Positions 1-11,090 of a stretch of 64,000 nucleotides of DNA are shown piece after piece. This DNA comes from Pachyseris speciosa (taxonomy: Eukaryota > Cnidaria > Anthozoa > Scleractinia > Pachyseridae). Position numbers and translations under genes: made by a program. Location of the stretch: NCBI GenBank assembly GCA_016490735.1, contig JAEMWC010000020.1, forward strand, positions 1,925,001-1,989,000, given 5' to 3'. Each line of letters starts with the position of its first letter. Position 1 is the stretch's first letter. Below the pieces are notes generated by a model, which was given only the letters and a program-made list of their open reading frames with translations, was not told the origin of the DNA and did no database searches.

Positions 1-843
1 TTCTCGGCTTGCCTTCACTGCATGTAGGTCCTGTCCAATAAGCTGTACATCGACATTTGTTATGTTTTACACATGCGCCTTTGTTATTGCATCCTTGATA
101 ACAAATTGCTGTTAGAAAAGAAAAGCACTATCAATTGGCCAGTCAATACCAATACTACTTTTTGCCATGACTGGTCAGATTTTCTTTATTTTTTCTATTC
201 TGTCTGTCTGTCTGTCTGTTTATCTGTAGTTGTCTGTAGATTACCTTGCGATAAGGGTTCAATTCGATCTTCCTTCCTACTCCTGATTTTTCAGGGAAGA
301 TCGACGAGGACTCTACTCGCCTAGTGTCTCTCTTCCTGTCCATTTATCTGTCTGTGTGTCCGTCTGTCTTCCTTTCTCTGTATTGATTCAACTATGGTTT
401 GACTAATGCAATATTGTATGGTATAATTTGCCAGCAACTTCGGCTGAAAAACTTGAAATAAATCACAAAATCGCGCAGCAGAAGTTATAACTAAGCAGGG
501 GTATGACGTCAGATCCGATGACATCCATCAAAGTCTTAATTAGATAAAACTCTCTAAAACAATGTTTTAGACACAAAGCACTCATGATGCACAAATTTCA
601 AAAAGATAAACTGCATACCTGCCCGAAAAATGTTTTTCAGACCGAGGAAATATAATTTTCAGAGTAGGGTATACCTTAATAGAACGCAGAATTAATCACT
701 GATTTATTTAGTTTTCGTACACGATGAATTTAAATGTGGTATGGGGCAAAAATTTGACAACTGGAACACTAAATGCGAGACTCAAAAACGTTTCTACTCC
801 ATAGTTATAACCAACAACAACAACTCTACTTAACTTATGACTT
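1..843. other. Non-coding stretch with CTGT microsatellite
   Basis: I see no gene here. A short (CTGT)n run lies near 199-221 and related CTGT-rich sequence near 340-375. The open frames in this stretch are low-complexity translations of these runs and have no splice or start context that would support them. Confidence 0.5.
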
Positions 844-1101
844 AGAGCGCTTTTCAATTGAGTGTCGTAAAACCAAAACCAAAACCAAAGCAGTGCAATG
901 AGCCAATCAGAATACGAAGTAATTACATGGAGCCGGCTCAAAGTGCGGGAAAATGCGCGCGTGCAGGTCACGATCGGTTTTGGTTTTGCTTCCCATTGGT
1001 TGAGAAAGTAGCGCGAGTTTTCCTGGCCAATCACAGAGCGAAGCAATGCAAAACCAAAGCAAAACGAGAATTACTTTCGACACTCAATTGAAATCCACTC
1101 T
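844..1101. mobile_element. MITE with AATTGAGTGTCG inverted ends
   Basis: A 258-bp non-coding element. The left end at 844-867 (core TTTTCAATTGAGTGTCG) is repeated inverted at 1078-1101. The interior contains CCAAT-type motifs and AACCAAAACC runs in both orientations, so much of it can fold on itself. This composition (AACCAAAACC plus a terminal CAATTGAGTGTCG) is a very common repeat in stony coral genomes, which is one reason for the host assignment. The open frames across it are by-products. Confidence 0.75.
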
Positions 1102-1663
1102 ATTACAACGAAATCACAATTTGTCCACCCGAGTATAGCAGGGCTAGTCGATTCGGGTGGAACGGTAACACAGGCACAACATATGCATGTTGTACATAGC
1201 TCCACAGAGGTATCTAATTATATCAGTATTGCTGTATGGAACATTTGGCAACGATTATTTCTCAAATCAACAACAAACCTATTGGGCAACTGGAACCACG
1301 TTTACGATACCCGTGGCAGCAAACAAGGTGCTTGTCTGTCCTTAAACGATAGCCTGTTATAGAATATGTCGTAATATATGTCCTGGAAACAAAAAGACAT
1401 AACTTGTGGTAAAATTACCACACAGAATGATATCACATAAGATAACACAACTTTTACATCCGAGAAGCCAGACTGATTAACCGAAACCCGATCAGGTTTC
1501 AAACTAAGAAAATGGCCATGTTACGGTACGTCTCATGCCTTAGTAAGAACGAAAAAGTGGTATTAAAGAACAAAAAGTGTTAACTGGTAATAATTGTCAG
1601 CTTAGCGACCTATCGTATCGCAAAAAAAGGGCTTTCTGTGTATCTGACTTCATTAGTAAATTT

Positions 1664-2393
1664 ACCGTAATGATTCCATTTAGCCCCCGGGGCGCTTAGT
1701 TACTTTTGGTACCTCAAGGGAGGGCGCTTATTCGGGATAGGGCGCTTATTTCTTTTTTGAGAAACAACCAAATATTCAATCCAAAACTTCAACAATATTT
1801 ATTTAAAAAGGAACGATAACAGAAACTGTAACAATATACGGGGAATGTTCAGTTAACGTTAGGGAATTTTAATCTATTTCTATGCCGATAGCTTTAATTA
1901 ATTAATTAATTAATTAAGAAATTTCTATAGCGCATTTTCCTGACGCCCAAATGCGCTTTACAACGTCAAATGAATTATAATCTATACAGTAAAAAGTAAA
2001 AATATAGCAAAGTAAAAATATAGCAATATAAAAGCTAAAAAACAGTGTATGTCCCTGCATCCTTCATGGCCAGGACGACCACCCGAGCAATAGCCACAAA
2101 ATTGGAAGAAGAGTTCATTCCCTTGAAGGAATTATGCACTCACATGGACATAATAGTTGAGAAACTCAGGCGAAGATCACTGTTTTTCAATGCAGCATTA
2201 CCGTACGTTTGTGAGCAATTAAAGGAAGATGTCGGTTGACACGTATCCGTACTCTGAAGGCGCTGTAATATTAGTAGAATAGGGGCGCTTATTGGAATAG
2301 GGGCACTTATTAACAAAAACACATTTGAAGGAGGGCACTTATTCGAAATGGGGCGCTTATTGGAAGGAGGGCGCTAAATCGAATCATTACGGT
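1664..2393. mobile_element. TIR element with GGGCGCTTATT repeats
   Basis: About 25-bp inverted ends starting ACCGTAATGATTC (left 1664-1688, right 2369-2393). Just inside each end are several copies of a GGGCGCTTATTCG-type motif. The interior holds an (ATTA)n run and, at about 1915-1965, a 'TATAGCGCATTTTCC...AAATGCGCTTTAC' module that recurs next to the SINE at 53.9 kb. A 64-codon open frame (2045-2239) has no recognisable domain. Non-autonomous DNA transposon is the best reading. Confidence 0.6.
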
Positions 2394-3115
2394 GCGCAAC
2401 ACAGAGGTGAGAAACAGTGGATAATACCAAAGTACTGAAATAGTAGACGATCGAAAAACAATTGAGAACACCATTGTCCGTAATTCCAAAGCCAAAGGAG
2501 CGCGGCGATTGAAGCCGAAACTGTAGATTCTATACGTGGCACTGGCTGGAAAGGGCTTCACTTCAATTATTTTTTTTCGCCGTCAAGAGGAAAGGCGTGA
2601 ATGTGAGGCGTGAACTATTTAGCATATAAATTGTAGCGTATCTTTTTGTTTAGTTTCTTTATGATGCTTGTAACTTAGGTAATTACTATTCCTTTGTAAA
2701 CTATCTCAGAATAGCCCCTTCGGGAAAGATAATAAAGTTATTGTATTGTAAAGGAAGCCCTGGTAAGGGTTTGGTATAAGGTTGCAACTTATTAGGATCT
2801 CCTTAGAGACAAAATAAGAACCTGTCAGAACGGGAGGCAAAGCAAGACTTTTACTCTTTCAATTTGTCTTATATTACACGCTCTATGTCCTCTATAGCTT
2901 TATAGGAGGTTAGAGTACAGTCTTCATGAAGGTATTACAGTACAGAATCACAAGAATCCTTGTATAAAAATGTCTTGTACATAATAAATGACCGGGCCGG
3001 GCATTAAAAACATCGCGAGAAAAGCTTGTGACACTGTCTAAATAAAATTGAATTAATCCTCTGTCATCACAGTGGAGCCAGTGGTATGATCTTATATCAA
3101 GTCAAGTCAAGTCAA

Positions 3116-3149
<34 letters not shown>

Positions 3150-3453
3150 TAACACGATAAATACATCAGGGGGAATAAAAATTTAAATAAAATATTGCAA
3201 TATTATACGACACAATAAATAATACAGGGTGATGCCCATTCTACAATAAAATTTAAAAATACAAAATACGAATTCCTGTTGTCCATGTATGCCGTGTATC
3301 AACCCCGGCCACTGTCTGATTCAATAGCACCACTATAATTGAAGGTATTTTTACAATAATTGGTAGGTGGCAAGGGAACAGCTAGCTTATTAGAGGTTAC
3401 GTCACTGCGATAGACAAATTTGGATGAAAGACTGATACTCGGGACGGCGGCCA
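2394..3453. other. Non-coding stretch with (TCAAG)n
   Basis: No gene is recognisable. A pentanucleotide array of TCAAG lies at 3097-3140 and is followed by 'TCTTTATTTTAACACG', which looks like the tail of an old retroelement copy. The rest is AT-rich with short non-conserved open frames. Confidence 0.5.
3097..3140. repeat. (TCAAG)n microsatellite
   Basis: Eight to nine near-perfect copies of the pentamer TCAAG. Confidence 0.9.
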
Positions 3454-4428
3454 TTAACTCATTTCGTACGAGAAGCCGATATATCGGTCATAAACACCGC
3501 TAGTGCTTTGAAAAGCTGAAACTTTCCCAAACCCCGTCCTGTCGTTGAAATGAACTGTTCTAATTGCTATATGCTCCTTTATGTAGACTTTATCGCTCTC
3601 GTAAACTCCCAATTTTCATTGAATATGACCTTTTATTCTGTTGCAAAACCAAACATGCTCCTCGAAAACACTGAAAACTACGCAAACTTTCTCTTAAGGC
3701 TAAAAATCTACATTGCCAGCAAACTTCGACTCCACCTCTTACCATCTGTTCCACAATTTCCTGCTCACTTCTTTAGCGCGACGTGGATAACGCGTTTGAT
3801 TTCAGTTTCTCTCACTGATCTGTAATTTTCGCGTTTGTGACCTAAAGGAATTTTGGAATATTCGTCGATAAAAGGCGCATAGCAGTCCGCCAATTTCCAT
3901 TTCAGATATTTTTTATTAGTGTCGAGTCACCCGGTCCTGCTGACAAAACATTGCTCCGATTGCATTATTTACAGGTCAAAACTTGCAAAAATTGCCATGC
4001 CAGGTCCCGGAATCCACTCACAAAACGACTAAAGACACAACTTCACTCCGTGAATTGCCACCACTCGCTCGAATACTTTCAACGGCCCACTTCGTGTGAA
4101 ATTGCTTCTCACCTTTGTTTTCTTTGAAAGGATTGCCTCCACCCATCAACCCAGCTTTATGATGCCAGGCAGGAGGCTTCTGAGATGGAAAATAGCCCGA
4201 AAAACACACTTATAGATCAAATAAGTAACGAATTGTAGCTGCAGTAATCGTTCAGAAATAAACGACAGCTAGCGTGACAAGCGTGACATGAAAGATAGAG
4301 CCCTCGCTGTTGTGGACTAGCGAAATCTCCGTGGTAACCCCTTATATGGAATAAGCAGATCGACTTGACCTCGACCCCTCGAAAATTACAGAAAAACACG
4401 TACAAAATGGCAGTAAGAAATGAGTTAA
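3454..4428. mobile_element. TTAA-flanked (piggyBac-type) non-autonomous element, copy 1
   Basis: A 975-bp element starting TTAACTCATTTC and ending GAAATGAGTTAA, so both ends carry TTAA, the target-site signature of piggyBac-superfamily transposons. A second, inverted copy lies at 20.90-25.46 kb and can be followed over almost the whole length with scattered differences. No transposase is present. Short open frames inside (for example near 4018-4209 and 4217-4498) recur in copy 2 only in broken form, so I do not call them genes. The superfamily assignment rests on TTAA alone. Confidence 0.6.
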
Positions 4429-4592
4429 GGGAAAAAATTAGGTCACATGACCAGTACCTTTTACACCAAACAGTGAACGCGATGGCTAAGCTAAGCATAG
4501 GCTTATCATGCGGATTAATAATATAATATTATAATATTAATTTATAATTAGGGTTAAAGATCCGAGGCTTGGGAGTAAGGCTAGATTGGTGG

Positions 4593-4691
4593 GTAAGGGT
4601 TAGGTTAGGGTTAGGGTAAGAATTGGGGTTAGGATTTTTAGGGTTAGGGTTGGGTTGGGGTTGGGTTTAGGGTTGGGCTTAGCGTTAGGGT
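4593..4691. repeat. Interstitial telomeric-type (TTAGGG)n repeat
   Basis: A degenerate run of TTAGGG and TTGGGG/TTTAGGG variants on the plus strand. TTAGGG is the telomeric repeat of most animals, including cnidarians. It is surrounded by ordinary repeat-rich sequence, so it is an internal tract and not a chromosome end. Confidence 0.8.
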
Positions 4692-5252
4692 CCAAATATA
4701 CACTGTTCCTGCTTCCCCATTGCGCTTTGCTAGAGCGCCAAGCTCTTGAGGTCTCTTGCAGGTACCCCACCCCCTCCAACTCTCCGTCATTTGCTCGAGA
4801 TTTCACATACATTTGCAGTAGTACTACTTTCTTTGACTTCTTTCTGTTTGCAGGGTCAAAAGATTGAAAAAGTGAAATGAGCTACAAATAGTATTTTTTG
4901 TTAAGTGGTTTAAAAACCACGAACCCGGCCGCTACAAATGCAAAAGGCGCTGTTCAGTAAACTAGTCGTGGGACAAACTAACGGAAAACTCGACGTAGGA
5001 TAATTGCATGCCCTAGTGACATAAGACATTCTACTAATTGCTTTGTTATAGTTAAGGAGGCTCGAAAGGGTTTCTTACAGCTGATATGCATGTCAAAACA
5101 ATTAAAGATTATTTTTTTTGCTGTAAGTCACATAAACAAATTGTAGGTTATCTTACAACAGGGTTGTTAAAGTTTCAATTGAGACAACTTCTGACGTCAT
5201 GTGCGTTGTCATGGTAACCATACCTTTCAAAAGACCTAACCCTAAAAAGTCA
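4692..5252. other. Non-coding stretch
   Basis: I see nothing convincing here. The longest open frame (4655-4867) begins inside the telomeric-type tract and is a translation of that repeat. Confidence 0.5.
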
Positions 5253-5827
5253 CTTTTTAAAATTTAGCTTTAAAACTAACTCGGTGACCTATATTTTTTA
5301 TAAGCGTTTTTCAAAGTTTGCAATATTATTCACTTACTGTGAAAATTTTAGAAAATTCTGTAGAGTGGAAACGGAGATAATTCGAAAAATAGCCTCTTAA
5401 GGATTAAAAAACATCCACTCTACAGATTTCTTCTTAAATGTCTAAGATGTTAGATAAAGTTGAATGCTATTTGCATGAAAAATTTCAACATAGGTCACCG
5501 AGCAAATTTTTGAGATAAATTGATAATCATTTTGCACCTTTTTAAAATTTAGCTTTAAAACTAACTCGGTGACCTATATTTTTTATAAGCGTTTTTCAAA
5601 GTTTGCAATATTATTCACTTACTGTGAAAATTTTAGAAAATTCTGTAGAGTGGAAACGGAGATAATTCGAAAAATAGCCTCTTAAGGATTAAAAAACATC
5701 CACTCTACAGATTTCTTCTTAAATGTCTAAAATGTTAGATAAAGTTGAATGCTATTTGCATGAAAAATTTCAACATAGGTCACCGGGCAAATTTTTGAGA
5801 TAAATTGATAATCATTTTGCACCTTTT
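5253..5827. repeat. 285-bp tandem duplication of a palindromic unit
   Basis: Two head-to-tail copies (5253-5537 and 5538-5822) that differ at only a few positions, e.g. TAAGATG versus TAAAATG. Each unit is itself a nested inverted repeat: CTCGGTGACCTATA near its start is mirrored near its end, and TCTGTAGAGTGGA / TCCACTCTACAGA is mirrored inside. This looks like a foldback MITE recently duplicated in tandem. Confidence 0.9.
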
Positions 5828-6304
5828 ATTTCCGGTTCGCGCGATTTCGCGCAAATCATTATTTCCGGTCGCGCTCTTCATGTTACCGCTGACCTTATTC
5901 GCGCGAGTTACGAGACTCATACAGACTCGAAATTCTATCGGACTCCATTGTCTCTCGTCGTGTCTGCTTACCAAGGCAATTAATAGAGGAATTAACAGGC
6001 TAAACGTATATGAAATCAAAGCAAAGAGAAAGATCTTGTTTATTGTTCGTGGAAATACTTTAATATTGGGGAAATTGTTCTTCTGTTCAATGAATTCTCG
6101 GCGATTTGGTTTGGCAACGCGAGAAGTTTCGAGACGATGGAGGGAGTGTTATAACTCCATAAAGACCGTTCATTCCAAGTTTGAAATTTCTTGACGAGTA
6201 CTGAAGGCCAAACCGGAGTCTGCCAACTACTGGATTGTTGTTAACTTTACAGAGCTATTCAGAAGGTAAGTGAGATTTCCGCTGAAGGTGTCAACAACTT
6301 CTTG
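5828..6304. other. Non-coding stretch
   Basis: A 129-codon plus-strand frame (5805-6194) crosses the end of the preceding duplication. It has no domain, no splice context and no compositional signature of coding sequence. I see nothing else. Confidence 0.4.
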
Positions 6305-6574
6305 TCATCGCTCAAGAACTGTTGCTTGTTGCAGGGCTTCGTTCGGTAAAGATGTTTTTCCACGATTCATAATAGTTTCAGCGCTTGGCTCGGGTAGCGG
6401 AGAAAGCAGAATCCTTCTAAGTGCTTTCACATCTTCCAATGCGTCGTGAGCGGAAAATTCACAATTAAACAGTGCCTTATAAACACAGCCCAATTTGTTG
6501 TTCGGCGAAGATTTCAAGGTGTTGTTCAGTTGACTTCGAAAGAATTTCAAAACTGGAAGACTTTCACAGAACAA
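6305..6574 (-). CDS. DEDDh (DnaQ-like) exonuclease C-terminal exon, partial
   Basis: About 89 codons resembling the end of an RNase T/DnaQ-type 3'-5' exonuclease. A segment beginning 'FCESLPVLKFF' is followed by 'LGCVYKALF' and then the Exo III signature 'AHDALEDVKALRRIL', with the catalytic His and Asp in H-x-x-x-x-D spacing. In the family this motif closes the active site. The earlier Exo I (DxE) and Exo II (D) motifs are not found nearby, so this is one exon or a fragment. Such exonuclease genes are multicopy in cnidarians and some sit next to mobile elements. The upstream boundary is unclear because I see no strong acceptor. Confidence 0.5.
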   Translation of the reverse strand: MFCESLPVLKFFRSQLNNTLKSSPNNKLGCVYKALFNCEFSAHDALEDVKALRRILLSPLPEPSAETIMNRGKTSLPNEALQQATVLER

Positions 6575-7029
6575 TACTTAAATTTCATGCAGCTGGTTGG
6601 AATATCTGCAGCCTCCGTTACGGAGAAGTCTTGGGGTATCAAACACTGAGGAGCTGTACAGGATTTATGGTATTTGTACAGTGCATATCTGATCTCTCTC
6701 TCAAGTACAAACTATTGTTATTTATACAATGCAGGCCTTTTTTGACAAGTTATCCATTTTCACCAACTTGTTTATAGTGTGAAGTGACTGATTACATTCC
6801 ATTTCTGTACAGGTATATTTGTCAAGTTTTAAACTTTTTAAACTGCATGTATACTTATTTGTACATTGTAGTTGTTTGAGTTAAAATTGTTTCATATAAA
6901 ATTAAGCTTACGTGAAGTTGAAGTTCCTTTTGAATGAACTCCTTTAGAAACAATGTAATATTTACTTGTTAAAATGTAATAAAAAAGCCGAACTTCAGTA
7001 AAAACTGGATCCTTAAATTCATTGCTTAC

Positions 7030-7134
7030 CGTTTTCATAACTTGTCCAACCCTTTTGCTAACACCTCCATGCCAATAATTCGTGACCCGACTACATGCTA
7101 CTCGTAATTTTCGACTGTTTTCCTTGCCTGAGTC
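7030..7134 (-). other. Candidate internal exon (unrecognised)
   Basis: A 105-nt open segment bounded by an acceptor (TACACACAG) and a good donor (GGTAAGC). It reads 35 codons starting DSGKENSRKL and ending GQVMKT. Its phase does not join cleanly to the first exon at 7265-7521, so if both are real another exon lies between them. No family is recognised. Splice-like borders alone are weak evidence. Confidence 0.25.
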
Positions 7135-7264
7135 CTGTGTGTACATGTATCATGAAGTTTGGATTTTTTTTAAATACGTTTATGACATTCAACAGCCAAT
7201 GAATCGAAAGTATTTAAAGCCATGTGTAGTGTAGTGTAGTGTAGTGTTGTAAAGTTTTACGTAC

Positions 7265-7521
7265 CAAATTCTACCGTCTTGTTTCTTTGTTTGTTTGTTT
7301 GGTTTTTTTTTTTTACGAGTTATAAAATCGTTGATCGCGCGTTCTTGAGCATCATCCTCAAAACGGCGCTTCTTTGCTGACTTTCTTGCCCGAGTCATCT
7401 TGTTGACGGAAAGTATACTGTTCTCAACGCTCTTTTTAGAAGCAAACTTCCCCTTTTTATTCCGCAAATAGCCGCATTCAGCTTCAGAAGACAGATTTAC
7501 TTTTTCATTAGAGGCCGCCAT
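7265..7521 (-). CDS. First exon of a lysine-rich protein gene
   Basis: The frame starts MAASNEKVNLS in a strong start context (AACAATGGCGGCC). It continues for about 85 codons of basic, K/R-rich sequence with 'KKGKFASKKSVENSI', 'RARKSAKKRRFEDDA' and 'RKKKKPNKQTKK'. It ends at a consensus donor (TTTG|GTACGT). Beyond the donor the open frame runs into a simple GTAGT repeat, which supports splicing there. I recall similar N-termini in multicopy anthozoan proteins next to transposase-like domains, but cannot verify that. The basic clusters suggest a nuclear protein. No downstream exon is assigned with confidence. Confidence 0.5.
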
Positions 7522-7689
7522 TGTTGTTTACAACTCCCACCGCTCGCGCCTCGTAACTTCGCGGGAGGATCGCGCAAGAACACGCACGGGATACATCCAT
7601 TTGGATCCACTCTTCGCGCGGTCAAAAAACCCTTTCGAGCCTCCTTAATAGAGCAATACAATGAACTTTTCTTAATACTGCTAGAGTAC

Positions 7690-8040
7690 TTTAACATAAC
7701 GAGAGAGTCTCAGTAATATGTTCATTCCAGGATAGATCCGGCTATCCAAGTGGACACCCAATAGCTTGGTGACTGTCACACGTTCAACGTTCAACCAATA
7801 CAGGAATCCTTTCCAAAAACCCACGCTGTGCATCTTTTTAACAATAGTTTTGAATCTACAGTGTCAATAGCTTTTGAATAATTTGCAAAGACAACGAGAG
7901 AAACCTCGCCCATCTTCATTGATCGAATCAGGTCATCTCGAATGCCAAGGAGCGCAGTGACAGTCGCGTGCGTGTCCCTTCCTAAATCCAGACCTCCAGT
8001 CGTGAAGGCCTTCCATCGCTGTCAAATAGTTTATTTCTCA
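7690..8040 (-). pseudogene. LINE reverse transcriptase scrap with internal deletion
   Basis: The reverse complement translates to 'SGFRKG' followed by 'TALLGIRDDLI' and 'SLVVFANYSKAIDTVD'. This matches RT motif A of jockey/CR1-type LINEs (usual form FADFSKAFDTVD). Soon after, the sequence jumps to 'TKLLGVHLDS', which normally follows the FADD box by about 60 residues. The catalytic FADD segment is therefore deleted. Several frameshifts are present, so this is a dead fragment. Confidence 0.6.
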
Positions 8041-8478
8041 AGGTGATATTTGACTGATAATGGTTCAAACATTCGATAAACAAGACTTTTGCCGCTTGTC
8101 ATGGAAACCGCACAAGGGTTATGTTTGACATTGTCTCACTTCGCTACGTGTGAATTACTAGTTGTTTACCATTTTTAAAATATTTTCGAAAATTTCGGTT
8201 AGGAATTTTCGTTCGGAAGGAACCGTACGTGTTGTTCACCATTTGCCTTAAATTTCGGATTATCGCGCCGCGCTGGACTGGATTCTAGCTACAACATGCA
8301 AGGGGCCTGAAACTAGTACGAAACACGAGAAACTTGTAAATAGTAAACGAATTTCAACTGGTAACGTCCTAACTGGCAAAACAGGACTACCTTTTCAGAA
8401 TTTCCGTTTGTCCCGGGAATTTCCAAAACATAGGTACCCTAAGGCCACATGTGTGGGATACCAAAGTATATATACCTA
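8041..8478. other. Non-coding stretch
   Basis: No gene, repeat array or structured element is recognised between the LINE scrap and the MITE that follows. Confidence 0.4.
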
Positions 8479-8716
8479 TATACCAAGAGAAAATAAAGGA
8501 GGTTAGAGAGTACATCCGCCATGCACGCCTTATCTCAGGGGTAATTCGTCACAGGTTTTTTTAGATCACTTGTCAGCCTCGGAGATGAAAATACACACGC
8601 GTGAGTATCCTCACGCTTTTTCGCGAAAGCTAAAAATAACCTGAGACGAATTACCCCCGAAATAAGACGTGTATGGCGGATGTACTCTTTAACCTCCTTT
8701 ATGTTCTCTTGGTATA
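8479..8716. mobile_element. Foldback MITE with ~75-bp TIRs
   Basis: The left arm begins TATACCAAGAG and runs through 'GTACATCCGCCAT' and 'GGGGTAATTCGTC'. The same string is inverted at the right end, finishing CTCTTGGTATA. The arms are about 75 bp and around 90% alike, with a short loop region near 8560-8640. It is non-coding. The TATA at both outer ends may include a TA target duplication. Confidence 0.85.
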
Positions 8717-9589
8717 CATAAATCTAACAAATGATCGAGTAGATAGACATCCCCCCCCTAGATGATAGATGATAGGTAGAATAAATCAGGCTGAAAAGTC
8801 CATTCAAACGTATAATATCAGGAGCCCATAAAATATAGATTTAGCCAAGCCTAATAGCGACCTCCACGATTATTATTTTTACTAGTATTGAGCAATACCG
8901 CATGGCTTTCCTTGCGCCAATATTTTATGTTTAGAGCAGTCAACAGGAATTGACTGCGGTTCAAAAACCTCAAAATTTTACAAGAAAACAATACAGTCGA
9001 CGCGTGTGTTTGTTCGAAAGCAAATTTAGCAATCTAAGAACGATCAAATATTTTCATCTAACATCGTTGTAAGAGTATGTTTGAAGGTTTAGCCACCTCT
9101 CAAAATAGTGCATTAAATGGTTTTCCATGTTTGATCTAGATGAAACATGTTCATCCAAAATTTTGCATTACGAACAAATGTTTGATCGTGTAGCCACCCC
9201 AGCAACCAAATCGTACACAAACGGTAAAAAGCAACCAAATAAACCACATAACGTCGAAAATTTCAGCGATAATACGCAAAAATCATTTTTTGGACTCACT
9301 TGGTCCGGTGTTTGGTCAAACATTGTTATGTGTATAGCCACCAAACGTTATGTGTGACAAACACGATGTGGGAAGAAAATGTTTGATCTTTTAGACGGGG
9401 CTTAACAAACGTATTTCGCAGTACGTTAAGCTTAAACATAAGCTTAAATGTTGTAGAAAAGAGGAAAAGGAAAACAATCCTGATAGTTTGGATAGGTAGT
9501 CGCATGGGGCCGAGTAAAATTAAGCATTAATATCACTTGCGCCAGTTTTCAGAAATTTTGCTGAAATTGCCCTCGCCGCGCAAAACATA
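8717..9589. other. Non-coding stretch
   Basis: No gene seen. A short string at about 8930-8970 ('AGAGCAGTCAACAGGAATT') is matched inverted at about 17968-18000, just outside the arms of the large inverted repeat, and may mark an eroded outer end of that structure. Confidence 0.4.
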
Positions 9590-10144
9590 ACAGATACTTT
9601 ACAAGGACTCATTGCAATTACCTGTTAATGACACAAGGGCAAACGTTTCTTTCAGTTCTTAACATTATAGAAAAACTGACGTCGAAAAACATGTACAGTT
9701 AGCCAAGCGGAGGAAAACACTCGTTCGCTTACAAGCAAAACAGCAAACAAACACTACTTCTTTGTGTCCAAAACGAGTAGATTGTTATTTATATCCAGTC
9801 GAGATAAAAATACAAGTTTCATTCCTGAACAAAAGTTACAACGATTAAAACAAAAGCTAAGCTTCAATTTATTTAAGTTACCTGTGCTGTCGAGCTATCT
9901 ACGACTTGAAAATACGGATCGATCCAGTAAAGTAAAAACACGCATCTACAAAAACATCAAGCGGTTTGTCCAAAGAAAGAACTTCTTCCACCAAGTTTGA
10001 GCTACTCGTTCCTCCCATTAATGCCAGTGAATTGTTAAGTGAACTTTCGTGGTGAGCTGCAAGATGCCGTGGTAAAGTAAACAAGCCCTTGAAGCGTTAA
10101 AAAATTTTGTTTTTCAACCACACAATCCGGGCGCCATACAAGTG

Positions 10145-10329
10145 CAGGCGCGGATCCAGGGGAGGTGAAATGGGTGAATTTTCACCCCCCCCCCCTCTTT
10201 TTCTGAGCCCCCCTTCTTTCTTCCTTTTTTTTTTTTTTTCTTATCCCTGAAACACCTCAACCAGGCTTTGGTTCTATTACATTATTACAAAAATTCACCC
10301 CCCATTTCAAAATCCCGGATCCGCGCCTG
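10145..10329. mobile_element. Short MITE, CAGGCGCGGATCC ends
   Basis: Begins CAGGCGCGGATCC and ends GGATCCGCGCCTG, with a C-rich/T-rich interior. The flanks share AAGTG (10140-10144 and 10330-10334), a likely target duplication. The inverted copy of the surrounding sequence near 16.93 kb lacks the insert, which gives an empty-site comparison. The ends resemble hAT-type MITEs, but a 5-bp duplication is short for hAT. Confidence 0.75.
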
Positions 10330-10859
10330 AAGTGGATCCAAACCTTAAGAATTTCCTGAGAAAAATGTTTTGTTCTTCCATTTTATCAGTTGAAAATTCA
10401 CCTTCCGGAGTATCTTTTAAGTAGTTCTTGATTTTTATGCCTTTTACGCGAATTAAAAGACAGAACTTCGAAGAAGATGAAGTTGTTTTGCTCAAAATGA
10501 AGAAACCAACTGAATGTGAAATCTCGAGCCGCAGAAAGCGCGCGAAAAATTAAGCCACGTTTCGGTTTGGGTGTCCTACACCTGGCTTGAGCCTGAGATC
10601 CAATCAAAAACCAGTACCTGGTCAGCGGTCAACCTCCAAAAACAGCTGACCTGGATGAGCTCTTAACTTGAGCCTGCGATATGGTCACGTACTGCTGGTC
10701 AACGGATACCTTGTTTTGACAATTGTCAATTGGCCATAAAATTGACGTCCAATATCAAAAGATCTACACAAAACGCGGGTTACAATATGGCAAGCCAAAT
10801 GTAGTAATATTCAACTCGTCTAATTTTATATTCAGTTATGTATTTTGTTTTCAACTATT

Positions 10860-11090
10860 GGTTTAATATTCAACTTTCAATGCATCATTCAACATTCAAC
10901 TACTTATTCAACATTCAACTAGTCATTCAACATTCAACACATCATTCAACATTCAACGCATCATTCAACATTCAACTATTGATTTAACATTCAACTATTG
11001 ATTTAACATTCAACTATTGATTTAACATTCAACACATCATTCAACATTCAACGCATCATTCAACATTCAACGAGTCGTTCAACCAGTCAG
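10860..11090. repeat. CATTCAACATTCAAC minisatellite
   Basis: A dozen or more copies of a roughly 14-16-bp unit built on CATTCAACATTCAAC, with CGCATCATT, TATTGATTTAA and TAGTCATT variants. The same array occurs inverted at 13565-13830. Confidence 0.9.

Noticed and set aside
858..1091. 77-codon plus-strand frame and its minus-strand partner
   Set aside because: Both lie in the inverted-repeat MITE and read its AACCAAAACC runs.
3454..4428. Minus-strand frames of 63 and 93 codons as conserved genes, since related frames exist in the second copy
   Set aside because: The frames differ in length and phase between copies, so conservation is at the DNA level of the element only.
5805..6194. 129-codon plus-strand frame
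   Set aside because: Starts inside a duplicated palindrome, has no domain and no conserved features.
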